This document shows, piece by piece, positions 11,206 to 20,418 of a stretch of 51,650 nucleotides of DNA. Position 1 is the first letter of the stretch. The number at the start of each line of letters is the position of its first letter. The notes beneath the pieces are model-generated. The model was not told the DNA's origin. It saw only the letters and a list, made by a program, of their open reading frames with translations, and searched no databases. The stretch is from Clostridiales bacterium (GTDB taxonomy: Bacteria; Bacillota; Clostridia; Oscillospirales; Oscillospiraceae). A program made the translations under genes and the position numbers. Location: NCBI GenBank assembly GCA_012729975.1, contig JAAYBW010000285.1:1-51650 (forward strand), read 5' to 3'.

Positions 11206-11351
11206 GACCTCACGACGGGTCCGGAAGCTGACAAAGCACCCGTCTGCCTCAAGCTCACAATGACCGCTGTTACTTTTTTATTTGCCTGACCTCTTGCCGG
11301 ACAGCCTTAGCCGGCTGCATATATTGTATTGTTTGAATTGAGGAATTAACC

Positions 11352-11978
11352 GTGACACGAAAAAACGTTCTTAAAATCGTAGAACTCCTGGAAGAGATAT
11401 ATCCTCAAGCCGTATGCTCATTGAATTACGGGAAAGATTACGAGCTTTTATTCTCGGCCCGGCTTGCCGCTCAGTGCACCGATGAACGTGTCAATCAGAT
11501 AACACCCCTGCTCTTCGAACGTTTTCCCACTCTTGACGCTTTCGCCGCTGCCGAAGTTCATGATCTGGAGCCTCTTATACACTCATGCGGACTGTACCGC
11601 ACCAAAGCACGAGATATAGCCGCCTGCGCACGAAAGCTTGTTAAAGATTTCGGAGGAAAGGTACCGGACACGATGGAAGAGCTTCTGACTTTGCCCGGAG
11701 TAGGCCGTAAGACGGCAAACCTTATGCTCGGTGATGTGTTCGGCAAACCCGCGATAGTTGTTGACACTCACTGTATCAGGTTAACAAACCGTTTCGGTCT
11801 TGTCAAAACCAAGGACCCTTATAAAATCGAAAAACAGCTCTTACCTGTCATTCCTTCCGAAAAATCATCCGACTTTTGTCATAGGCTGGTGCTTCACGGG
11901 CGCGCTGTCTGCACAGCGCGGTCTCCCGATTGTCAAAACTGCGGCCTGACCGACGTATGCGAAAAACATCTCGGTTAA
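11352..11978 (+). CDS. nth: Endonuclease III
   Basis: ARLAAQCTDERVNQITPLLFERFPT...LPGVGRKTANLMLGDVFGKPAIVVDTH plus C-terminal Fe-S cysteines. Confidence 0.95.
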   Translation: MTRKNVLKIVELLEEIYPQAVCSLNYGKDYELLFSARLAAQCTDERVNQITPLLFERFPTLDAFAAAEVHDLEPLIHSCGLYRTKARDIAACARKLVKDFGGKVPDTMEELLTLPGVGRKTANLMLGDVFGKPAIVVDTHCIRLTNRFGLVKTKDPYKIEKQLLPVIPSEKSSDFCHRLVLHGRAVCTARSPDCQNCGLTDVCEKHLG

Positions 11979-12050
11979 GCGGTTCGTACCGCTATCCTTC
12001 ATAACAGGACAACTGTTAATTTATTATTAAACGCGCAGCTTTAAAAATAA

Positions 12051-12080
12051 ATGAGCCTTCAGGGCACTCTAAAGGCTCAT
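12051..12080. terminator. Hairpin between convergent nth and nucleotidyltransferase gene
   Basis: atgagcctt...aaggctcat inverted repeat with A/T-rich flanks. Confidence 0.6.
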
Positions 12081-12117
12081 AAAACGCAACGTATATTATA
12101 ATATGTTTACATAACTA

Positions 12118-12882
12118 TTATATTTTACTATTATGTCTCTTTTTTAATAATATATCTTCTACTTTTCTGAGATCTTCAATGGTATTAACCCCTAATAACT
12201 CATCAGCCGATTCCATTTTATAAGTGCCGATACTATGACCGCTTAAACGAATTATACCCGGTACATCAGTCAGATAATACTCGCCCTGCGCATTATCATT
12301 TTTAAGCAGCGCCAGAGCTTCCGCAAGAATCGGAGCGGAAAAAACATATACTCCGCTGTTATACTCCCTGATCGCATCCTCTTGCGGTGTACAGTCTTTT
12401 TGCTCAACAATTCCCTTAAATGAACCGTCCCGAGCTGTGACGATACGCCCATAGGGCAAACAGTCCGGATAAACGCAAGTCAGTATTGTACAGGCGTAAC
12501 CGGACAAGCGATGCGTTTGGCATAAAGCCTCATATGTACTCTTTTCAATCAGCGGCATATCTCCGCAGCAGATAAGAACGGAGCCTTCCCAGCCGTTGAG
12601 AAGTGCGGCCGCGCATGCCGCCGCGTGCCCTGTGCCAAGCTGCTCGGTTTGCTCTGCGAATATGCAGCCTGGAAAAGCTTCGATAATAGTCTGCTTTTTA
12701 AACCCGACAACTATCACGGTATCCTTCGGAGATATGAAATCGAGCGCGGAAAGCACCCATGACAGCAAGGGCTTACCGGCCGCTTCACGCATGGCTTTTG
12801 CTATGCCGGTCTCCTCAGAGCCGAGTCTTTTCCCCTTGCCTGCCGCGAGTATCACCGCTTTAATATCATTTTGTTTATTCAT
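12118..12882 (-). CDS. GlmU-like sugar nucleotidyltransferase domain protein (no LbH acyltransferase half)
   Basis: IKAVILAAGKGKRLGSEETGIAKAMREAAGKPLLSWVLSAL...QLGTGHAAACA...LICCGDMPLI; 254 aa only. Confidence 0.85.
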   Translation of the reverse strand: MNKQNDIKAVILAAGKGKRLGSEETGIAKAMREAAGKPLLSWVLSALDFISPKDTVIVVGFKKQTIIEAFPGCIFAEQTEQLGTGHAAACAAALLNGWEGSVLICCGDMPLIEKSTYEALCQTHRLSGYACTILTCVYPDCLPYGRIVTARDGSFKGIVEQKDCTPQEDAIREYNSGVYVFSAPILAEALALLKNDNAQGEYYLTDVPGIIRLSGHSIGTYKMESADELLGVNTIEDLRKVEDILLKKRHNSKI

Positions 12883-14014
12883 ATAGTGTCTCTCTTATCT
12901 GAACAATCTGAAATTTTCCTATTTTAAGAACAGAAAGCAATCCGGCAAGCTCAGCTATAACTTCGCTGTCAGTTTGAAATACAAGCTCAACGGTTACTTC
13001 GTCTTCTTCTATCGAACTGATTTCTCTGGCCTGAGTGAATCCGTTTAGCGCCGACATCGGAATCGTATTATCGTCAAAGCATAATATCAGGCCGTTTCTC
13101 TCGGCTGCCCAGGCGGCCGAGATATCATCTTCGCCGACGGATGCGGCGAGCAGGGTCTTGGTCATAGCTGTCCTGCGCAGCGCCGACGCGGCCTTATCCC
13201 ACCGGGATGAGTTATCGTTTTCCACGGAGAGAAGACCTAATTGATGTCCGCTGTTAATGAGCATTCTTACTAAGTGCGGAAAACGAAGGATATCGTTATC
13301 CGTCAGAAAAAAACAAGCCTTATATCCGTACCTGCCCAGCAAATCCATAATATCCGGTGTCAGCTCAGCATCGAGTCCGTAAAAAGCAAGCCGCACCTCA
13401 ACGGCGGAATAATCCGGAGGATTTGGTTCCTGTGATGCCGTCGGCACCGGAGATATCGATGCGGAAGGTGTTGGGGAAGCTGCATTGTCTCTTTCATATT
13501 GCGCCAGCTCAATTTTCATTCGGGAAGCCGCAGCTGTAGCAAAAGCATGATCGTCCAGCATCCCGTTAACCTTTATTCTGATTATTACGGCAATCTCCGA
13601 ATCCGTTATATAGCTGTAATTAAGCCCGAAATACTGGCAGACAAAGGCGGCGGGAACATAAGCCGTTCCGTTGCGATAAAGCGCGGAAACACTGTAGCTT
13701 CTGCTTTCCTCATCATATGCAGTATCGCTGCCGAGATCAAAATACATTTCCTTCTGGGTGCTGTACGCGTATACAGCCGCTATCTTGGTATCCTTGTTAT
13801 AGACAGCTATCGTACCCAGCGTCGAATCATTGAATATAGAATAAGGAATATAAACAAAACCGCCGTCGACCAGCGGCATGGTCGATGCGTTAAGGCTTAA
13901 CAGAGTGTTGTTAACGGATGTAAAATACACTTGCGACGCGTGTGCGGGCACAGCAAAGCAGACCGCGAGCAGCACCGCGGCCATTAAAGCCGAAAGCACA
14001 CGTGTTTTTTTCAT
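12875..14014 (-). CDS. Secreted protein: copper-amine-oxidase-like N-terminal domain plus divergent NodB/polysaccharide-deacetylase-like domain
   Basis: Signal peptide MKKTRVLSALMAAVLLAVCFAVPAHAS; TPDIMDLLGRYGYKACFFLTDNDILRFPHLVRMLINSGHQLGLLS resembles the NodB fold. Start placed at internal Met with RBS. Confidence 0.6.
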   Translation of the reverse strand: MKKTRVLSALMAAVLLAVCFAVPAHASQVYFTSVNNTLLSLNASTMPLVDGGFVYIPYSIFNDSTLGTIAVYNKDTKIAAVYAYSTQKEMYFDLGSDTAYDEESRSYSVSALYRNGTAYVPAAFVCQYFGLNYSYITDSEIAVIIRIKVNGMLDDHAFATAAASRMKIELAQYERDNAASPTPSASISPVPTASQEPNPPDYSAVEVRLAFYGLDAELTPDIMDLLGRYGYKACFFLTDNDILRFPHLVRMLINSGHQLGLLSVENDNSSRWDKAASALRRTAMTKTLLAASVGEDDISAAWAAERNGLILCFDDNTIPMSALNGFTQAREISSIEEDEVTVELVFQTDSEVIAELAGLLSVLKIGKFQIVQIRETLYE

Positions 14015-14015
14015 T

Positions 14016-14513
14016 TCAGCACTCCGGGGTTTTGTTTGAGTATACAAGAAAGCGATATCTCAGATCATTATAATAGCGATCGCCCTCATCGCTTTCCAGC
14101 ACCCATTCGGGATCGGCGTCCAGATCCGGGAAATATCTGTCAGCGTCCGGTGCCGCGAATATTTTCGTAACATACGCTTTTCGGCATTTCGAAAGCAGCT
14201 GGCTGAAAAGAGATCCACCGCCGATAAGCGCCGCGTCTTCTATCCCTTCTCCGAGCAGCTCAAAGAGCTCTTTGAATGAGCCGACAACCTCCGCCCCTTT
14301 TGCGTCGTAGTTTTCGCGGTGAGTAAGCACAATGTTTCTGCGTCCGGGAAGCGGCTTGCCTCCGGGAAGCGACTCAAGTGTTTCCCGTCCCATGATAAGA
14401 GTTTTCCCGCGCGAGAGCGCGCGAAAGCGTGCCATATCATCAGGGATATTAAACAGAAGCTTATTACTTTTCCCTATGCCCCAGTTTTCCGATACGGCAA
14501 CTATAATATCCAT
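14016..14513 (-). CDS. folA: Dihydrofolate reductase
   Basis: MDIIVAVSENWGIGKSNKLLFNIPDDMARFRALSRGKTLIMGRETLESLPGGKPLPGRRNIVLT. Confidence 0.95.
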   Translation of the reverse strand: MDIIVAVSENWGIGKSNKLLFNIPDDMARFRALSRGKTLIMGRETLESLPGGKPLPGRRNIVLTHRENYDAKGAEVVGSFKELFELLGEGIEDAALIGGGSLFSQLLSKCRKAYVTKIFAAPDADRYFPDLDADPEWVLESDEGDRYYNDLRYRFLVYSNKTPEC

Positions 14514-14731
14514 AATACCTCCGCGAATTTATTATTTATGCCGTTTGGATTATACTACTTTCCACGCCGCGATTCAACAGAGGACTTCTTTCATTGACAA
14601 AGGCCCGGTACGTTTAGAATGTTAGTCCGAATTTTTGTTCATTACCGCCTTGCGGCGTTGAATAATACGCCTTCATATGTTATCATTAAAATTCATAAGA
14701 AATCCGCATACAACGCTGCGGGGAGGATTAA

Positions 14732-15328
14732 TTGCCATTGAGGGACAAACAACTCGGCTCGCCGAAATGGATAATCGCATTTCTGGGAAATCCGGGCGAC
14801 CAATATCGGTTCACACGCCATAACGCGGGCTGGCTGGCCTGTGAAGCTATGATCTTCAAACATAAGATAAAAATTAACCGAATCAAGTTCAAGTCTCTCA
14901 CCGGCATCGCCGAACTTGCCGGTGAAAAGGTATTATTTATTAAGCCGCAAACCTTTATGAACCTGTCAGGCGAAGCGGTTGCCCCTGCCGCGGCTTTTTA
15001 TAAAATAAAGAGGGAGCATATCATCGTTATACATGACGACATTGCCCTTCCCCTCGGAAAACTGCGGATAAAGCGCGGCGGCAGCGACGGCGGTCATAAA
15101 GGAGTTAAAAGCCTCATCGAATCACTCGGAGGAGATGACTTTCCCCGAATTAAAATAGGTGTCGGTTCTCCTCCCGTACCGGAGTTTGACCGCATAGATT
15201 GGGTAATAGGCAAAATGACATCGGAAGAGCTAAAGCATTTAGATACTGCCGCCGGGCTTGCTGCCGACGCAGCCGAAGAAATAATCCGTTCAGGCCCGGA
15301 CAGCGCCATGAATAAGTATAACAGTTGA
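14732..15328 (+). CDS. pth: Peptidyl-tRNA hydrolase (TTG start)
   Basis: WIIAFLGNPGDQYRFTRHNAGWLACE...KPQTFMNLSGEAV...HDDIALPLGKLRIKRGGSDGGHKGVKSLIE; RBS ggagga. Confidence 0.96.
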   Translation: MPLRDKQLGSPKWIIAFLGNPGDQYRFTRHNAGWLACEAMIFKHKIKINRIKFKSLTGIAELAGEKVLFIKPQTFMNLSGEAVAPAAAFYKIKREHIIVIHDDIALPLGKLRIKRGGSDGGHKGVKSLIESLGGDDFPRIKIGVGSPPVPEFDRIDWVIGKMTSEELKHLDTAAGLAADAAEEIIRSGPDSAMNKYNS

Positions 15329-15345
15329 GCGAAAGGACGCCGAAT

Positions 15346-17595
15346 ATGATCACATATCACAATGAAGGGACTTATCTTATAAACGGCTCTTTGCAGCCCG
15401 CCGGCCCGGGGCTTCCCAATGCCGACGCTGCCAGGGAAGGAACAATGGCTTATAAAATAATGCGCGCGCATGACGTTTCACAAGGCCGCTCAATGCGCAT
15501 TCGCTTTGATTCTATGATGAGCCATGACATAACATATGTCGGTATAATCCAGACGGCAAGAGCTTCCGGTATGAAGGAGTTTCCTATCCCGTATGTTTTG
15601 ACAAACTGTCACAACAGTCTTTGTGCCGTCGGAGGAACGATAAACGAGGACGATCATATGTTCGGCTTATCTGCCGCGAAGAAATACGGAGGCATATACG
15701 TTCCCGCAAACATGGCCGTATGTCATCAGTTCATGCGCGAACGACTCGCGGGCTGCGGCAGAATGATACTCGGAAGCGACAGCCACACTCGTTACGGCTG
15801 TTTCGGAACAATGGGTTTCGGCGAAGGCGGCGGAGAGCTCGCCAAGCAGCTTTTAAACAATACTTATGATATCGAGCCTCCCCAGGTCGTTCTGGTCTGG
15901 CTTGAAGGCTCACCGAAAAAAGGCGTCGGTCCGCACGACGTCGCTATTTCGCTTTGCGCGGAGCTTTTCCGTGACGGACTGGTAAAAAACAAAATCCTGG
16001 AATTCGCGGGCCCGGGCATAGCAGATCTGCCGATGGATTTCCGCGCGGGAATCGACGTTATGACTACCGAAACTTCCTGTCTGTCTTCAATATGGGTAAC
16101 TGACGACAGAGTAAAAGAGTTCTATCGCGTTATAGGCAGACCCGAAGCCTTTTCGGAGCTTTCGCCCGAACCCGTCGCATGGTATGACGCATTGGTAAGG
16201 GTTGACCTGTCATCGCAGGAATGCATGATAGCTCTGCCGTTCCACCCTTCAAACGCGGTCTCAATTAACGAACTCCGCGCGAATCCCGAAACCATACTTA
16301 AACAAACTCAGGATGAATGCAACAAATCCCTCGGAGGGCATGTAACCCTTGATCTTTTGTCAAAAATAAGGAATGGTGAGGTATACGCGGATCAGGGAAT
16401 AATAGTCGGCTGCGCGGGCGGGTTATACGATAATATCTCTGAGGCCGCCGCCATTATAGAAGACGGCAGTATCGGCAGCGACGCTTTCTCCCTGTCTGTT
16501 TACCCCTCAAGTATGCCTATATCTCTCGCGGTAACCCGCGACGGAATAGCGGTATCACTTATGAAGCGCGGCGCCCTCATGAAGAGTTGTTTTTGCGGTC
16601 CCTGTTTCGGAGCCGGGGATACTCCCGCAAGCGGCGCGCTTTCAATCCGTCATGCGACCAGGAACTTTCAAAACCGGGAGGGCAGCAGACCCGGCGACGG
16701 TCAAATAGCCGCTGTTGCGCTCATGGACGCCAGATCGATCGCCGCTACTGCTTTAAACGGAGGTGCCATAACGGCCGCCAGCGACATTAACTATTGCTTT
16801 GAACAAAAAGAATATGTTTTTGATCCATCTCCTTATGAGAGCCGCGTATATGACGGGTTCGGCAAAGCCGATCCTTCACAAGAGCTTATATTGGGCCCTA
16901 ACATAACCGACTGGCCGCGGTTTTCTCCTCTGGGAGAGAATATTCTGCTTGAACTGTGTGCCGTGATACGTGACGATGTAACCACAACCGACGAGCTTAT
17001 ACCTTCCGGGGAAACATCATCCTACCGAAGCAACCCGATTCGTTTGTCCGACTTTGCGCTCTCGCGCAGATGCCCGGAATACGTCCCCAGAAGCAAGCTT
17101 GTTCGTGAACAGGACAGCCTGCGGCGCAGCGGTGAAATTCCGCCGAAGATGCGTGAGGTATTGTCTCTGCTCGGAAAGAATCCCGAAGACATTGCCCCGA
17201 TTACAGACTACGCATCATGTGTTTTCGCCGTAAAGCCGGGCGACGGCAGCGCCAGGGAACAGGCCGCTTCCTGCCAGAAGGTTCTTGGCGGAGGCGCGAA
17301 TATATGTTATGAATTCGCTACAAAGCGCTACCGGAGCAATTGTATTAACTGGGGAATACTCCCGTTTACAATAAACAAAGAAGAGCCCTTCATCTGCGCC
17401 GAGGGGGACATGGTCTTCATACCGGACGTACGTAAAGCGATTGAATCCGGTAAAACCGACTTGCCCGCCTTTCTTATTTCGGTCGACGGAATTTCTCCGG
17501 TTACGCTGCATCCGGGAGCTCTAACGGATAATGAACGCGAAATACTTCTTGACGGCTGTCTTATAAACTGGTACGCCCGCGGAGGAAAAAAATGA
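15346..17595 (+). CDS. Aconitase-superfamily hydratase (YbhJ-like)
   Basis: ILGSDSHTRYGCFGTMGFGEGGGELAKQLL, CFCGPCFGAGDTPASGALSIRHATRNFQNREGS; start chosen at ATG 15346 with gaaagga RBS. Confidence 0.85.
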   Translation: MITYHNEGTYLINGSLQPAGPGLPNADAAREGTMAYKIMRAHDVSQGRSMRIRFDSMMSHDITYVGIIQTARASGMKEFPIPYVLTNCHNSLCAVGGTINEDDHMFGLSAAKKYGGIYVPANMAVCHQFMRERLAGCGRMILGSDSHTRYGCFGTMGFGEGGGELAKQLLNNTYDIEPPQVVLVWLEGSPKKGVGPHDVAISLCAELFRDGLVKNKILEFAGPGIADLPMDFRAGIDVMTTETSCLSSIWVTDDRVKEFYRVIGRPEAFSELSPEPVAWYDALVRVDLSSQECMIALPFHPSNAVSINELRANPETILKQTQDECNKSLGGHVTLDLLSKIRNGEVYADQGIIVGCAGGLYDNISEAAAIIEDGSIGSDAFSLSVYPSSMPISLAVTRDGIAVSLMKRGALMKSCFCGPCFGAGDTPASGALSIRHATRNFQNREGSRPGDGQIAAVALMDARSIAATALNGGAITAASDINYCFEQKEYVFDPSPYESRVYDGFGKADPSQELILGPNITDWPRFSPLGENILLELCAVIRDDVTTTDELIPSGETSSYRSNPIRLSDFALSRRCPEYVPRSKLVREQDSLRRSGEIPPKMREVLSLLGKNPEDIAPITDYASCVFAVKPGDGSAREQAASCQKVLGGGANICYEFATKRYRSNCINWGILPFTINKEEPFICAEGDMVFIPDVRKAIESGKTDLPAFLISVDGISPVTLHPGALTDNEREILLDGCLINWYARGGKK

Positions 17596-18803
17596 AGAGT
17601 AAAATTCAAATGACAACGCCCATCGTTGAGATGGACGGGGACGAGATGACACGGATTCTCTGGAAAATAATCAAGGAACGCCTGATATCGCCTTATGTAA
17701 ACCTTAAAACAGAGTATTACGATCTTGGCCTTCACGAGCGCGACAGAACCGGAGATCAGGTAACCGTTGATGCCGCAACCGCGACTAAAAAGCTGAAGGT
17801 CGCCGTTAAATGCGCGACGATAACTCCGAATGCGCAGAGAATGACCGAATATAATCTTAAAGAAATGTGGAAAAGTCCGAACGCGACTATCCGCGGAGTG
17901 CTTGACGGCACTGTCTTTCGCTCTCCGATAATCATAAGCTGTATTAAACCCGCCGTCAGAAGCTGGAATAAACCGATAACAATAGCGCGTCACGCTTACG
18001 GGGACGTTTATAAAAACGCGGAGCTTCGAACCGACGAACCCGGCGTTGCCGAGATTCTCTTTACAGGCGTTTCCGGTAAGCAGCTTAAATCCCCCATAGC
18101 TGTCATGAACTCACCCGGCGTTATTCAGGGTATCCATAACCTTGATGCCTCCGTGCGCGGTTTCGCGCGCTCCTGCTTCCGCTATGCAGCGGATCTTAAA
18201 CAAGACCTCTGGTTTTCCACCAAGGATACTATTTCCAAAACCTATGACGGAGCATTCCGCGAGATTTTCGACGAGATTTATTTGGAATTCGCCGAAGAAT
18301 TCAAGAGACTCGGCATCGAATATTTTTACACGCTGATTGATGACGCGGTTGCCCGCGTAATACGTTCCAGCGGCGGTTTTGTATGGGCATGCAAGAACTA
18401 CGACGGTGATGTAATGAGCGATATGGTCTCCACCGCTTTCGGTTCTCTTTCGATGATGACTTCCGTTCTGGTTTCACCTGAGGGCGCGTATGAATTTGAA
18501 GCGGCCCACGGGACCGTAACACGCCATTATTACAGGTATCTGAAAGGAGAGGAACCGACCGCTAATCCCATAGCGACTCTCTTCGCGTGGACCGGGGCTC
18601 TGAAAAAACGCGCCGAACTCGATGCACTGACAGATCTGTACGCTTTTGCCGACGCTCTGGAACGCGCCTGTCTGGAAACGCTCGAGTCGGGAGTTATGAC
18701 TAAAGATCTGGCTTCCATGGCTGAGGGCGTCGATACTAAAACTGTCAACACCGACGGTTTCATATCGGCTATCCTTAGCCGCCTTGAAGCCATACTTTCC
18801 TGA
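17592..18803 (+). CDS. icd: NADP-dependent isocitrate dehydrogenase
   Basis: KIQMTTPIVEMDGDEMTRILWKIIKERLISPYVNLKTEYYDLGLHERDRTGDQVTVDAA; ATGA overlap with upstream hydratase. Confidence 0.95.
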   Translation: MKSKIQMTTPIVEMDGDEMTRILWKIIKERLISPYVNLKTEYYDLGLHERDRTGDQVTVDAATATKKLKVAVKCATITPNAQRMTEYNLKEMWKSPNATIRGVLDGTVFRSPIIISCIKPAVRSWNKPITIARHAYGDVYKNAELRTDEPGVAEILFTGVSGKQLKSPIAVMNSPGVIQGIHNLDASVRGFARSCFRYAADLKQDLWFSTKDTISKTYDGAFREIFDEIYLEFAEEFKRLGIEYFYTLIDDAVARVIRSSGGFVWACKNYDGDVMSDMVSTAFGSLSMMTSVLVSPEGAYEFEAAHGTVTRHYYRYLKGEEPTANPIATLFAWTGALKKRAELDALTDLYAFADALERACLETLESGVMTKDLASMAEGVDTKTVNTDGFISAILSRLEAILS

Positions 18804-18858
18804 TATCCATCCGAACGACCAACATCAGATTCGGAAAACGGAGGTTAAGACAGCAAGT

Positions 18859-19635
18859 ATGCTGAAATTCGACGCTAAACAGAAAATCGCCGCGATGAGC
18901 CCTTCACCGCAGCTTATTACTCTCGTTTTCCTGATTATATCCCTGGTTGTCGGCTATATTGCAAGCAGGCTCTCGGACCCGATCGGAGACTGGTATTATT
19001 ACTTTTATTACCGTTACCTGACCGGATATTTCGCACGTATTTCCGCGCTCAACAGCGAAGCCGTTAATGCTATAGTCGACTATTTCGGCCTGACAGGTCT
19101 CAGACCGGTGTACGAGCGCACGATATGGATATCCGCAGCCTTTATAATTGTACTCAGGTTAATGGTAAGCATTATTTCTGTCGGCTACAGATGGTGCTGT
19201 CTGCGTATTTCCCGCGGCCTGCCGGTTAAGCCGGTAATGCTCGGCGACTCTTTCGGCTGCTGGGGCAAGATAATTCGTATTCTTATACTCAAATTTATTT
19301 TCGTATTTCTCTGGTCCTGCCTTTTCATTCTGCCAGGCATCGCAGCCGCTTACAGGTACAGGATGGTCTGGTTTGTAATGCACGACCATCCGGAATACGG
19401 TGCGCTCGAGTGCATAAGAGAAAGCAAAAGACTGATGCGCAGTCATAAGGCCGAACTTTTCGCTCTCGATTTCTCATTTCTCGGCTGGTGGATATTGTGC
19501 AGGCTGACGATGGATATCCTCTCTATATGGAAAAAACCATATTTTCAGGTCTGTTATTCGCTTTTTTATCAACACGTCTGCGGAGCGGGCGTACCGTTCA
19601 GCGAGGAATCGGGAGCGCATGATTCTCCCTTTTGA
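18859..19635 (+). CDS. DUF975 family integral membrane protein
   Basis: Multiple TM segments, RYRMVWFVMHDHPEYGALECIRESKRLMRSHKAELFALDFSFLGWWIL; start at ATG 18859 with ggagg RBS. Confidence 0.8.
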   Translation: MLKFDAKQKIAAMSPSPQLITLVFLIISLVVGYIASRLSDPIGDWYYYFYYRYLTGYFARISALNSEAVNAIVDYFGLTGLRPVYERTIWISAAFIIVLRLMVSIISVGYRWCCLRISRGLPVKPVMLGDSFGCWGKIIRILILKFIFVFLWSCLFILPGIAAAYRYRMVWFVMHDHPEYGALECIRESKRLMRSHKAELFALDFSFLGWWILCRLTMDILSIWKKPYFQVCYSLFYQHVCGAGVPFSEESGAHDSPF

Positions 19636-20344
19636 TGCCGCATAGCCGCAGAACCGTTTCGCCTGCCAGCATCATACCGGCGCAGGCCGTTACCCAGCAC
19701 ACACTTCCCGGTATACTCCTTCTCCCGGGAGGAGGAGCTTCATCCGAAGCACTCGCTGCAGAAGGCTCTCCGGTGCAGGCGAGCACAAGATGATGTGATA
19801 TGCCTCTTCGTCTGAGTTCTTTCCTTACGACCCGCGCAAGCGGGTCGTTTTTTGTTTTCGAAATGTCCGTAACGACAAATCCGGACGGTTCTACTCTGTT
19901 GCCCATACCCAGCGAAGAAATTATGGGTATTCCGCGCCGGATTGCCGTTTCGATAAGATCAAGTTTACTCGAGACCATATCGATTGCATCTATGATGAAA
20001 TCATACCCGCTCGCGAGCAGCTGCTCCCGTGTTTGTGCGCTGTACTTCTCTTTAAAGACGTGTACAGCTGCGCAAGGGTTTATATCAAGAACGCGCCCGG
20101 CCATTACCTCCGCTTTTCCCATACCCATTGTAGACGTTAACGCTCCGAGCTGCCGGTTTATGTTTGTCGGGCCGTAGTCGTCATGATCAATGAGCGTAAT
20201 CTCCCCCACGCCCGCCCGTGCGAGAGCCTCTGCCGTCCAGCTTCCAACACCGCCGAGACCGAATACCGCGACATGGGAATCCGCGAGTTTTTGCATTGCG
20301 TCGGTACCCAGGAGAATTTCCTGCCTGACAAATCTGTTATCCAA
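19598..20344 (-). CDS. tcdA: ThiF/MoeB-family tRNA threonylcarbamoyladenosine dehydratase
   Basis: RQEILLGTDAMQKLADSHVAVFGLGGVGSWTAEALARAGVGEITLIDHDDYGPTNINRQLGAL. Confidence 0.92.
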   Translation of the reverse strand: MDNRFVRQEILLGTDAMQKLADSHVAVFGLGGVGSWTAEALARAGVGEITLIDHDDYGPTNINRQLGALTSTMGMGKAEVMAGRVLDINPCAAVHVFKEKYSAQTREQLLASGYDFIIDAIDMVSSKLDLIETAIRRGIPIISSLGMGNRVEPSGFVVTDISKTKNDPLARVVRKELRRRGISHHLVLACTGEPSAASASDEAPPPGRRSIPGSVCWVTACAGMMLAGETVLRLCGIKRENHALPIPR

Positions 20345-20380
20345 AGTAAATCCGCCTTCCCTATCATACTTAATATAAGA

Positions 20381-20406
20381 AGAGGCCCTTCACTTGAAGG
20401 GCCTCC
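20381..20406. terminator. Hairpin terminator-like structure
   Basis: agaggcccttcacttgaagggcctc perfect stem. Confidence 0.55.
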
Positions 20407-20418
20407 GATCACAGCAAA

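Noticed and set aside
11214-11244. Possible SRP RNA apical loop (GGTCCGGAAG)
   Set aside because: Only a short match; the highly conserved remainder of SRP helix 8 (GGAAGCAGCC-type) is absent.
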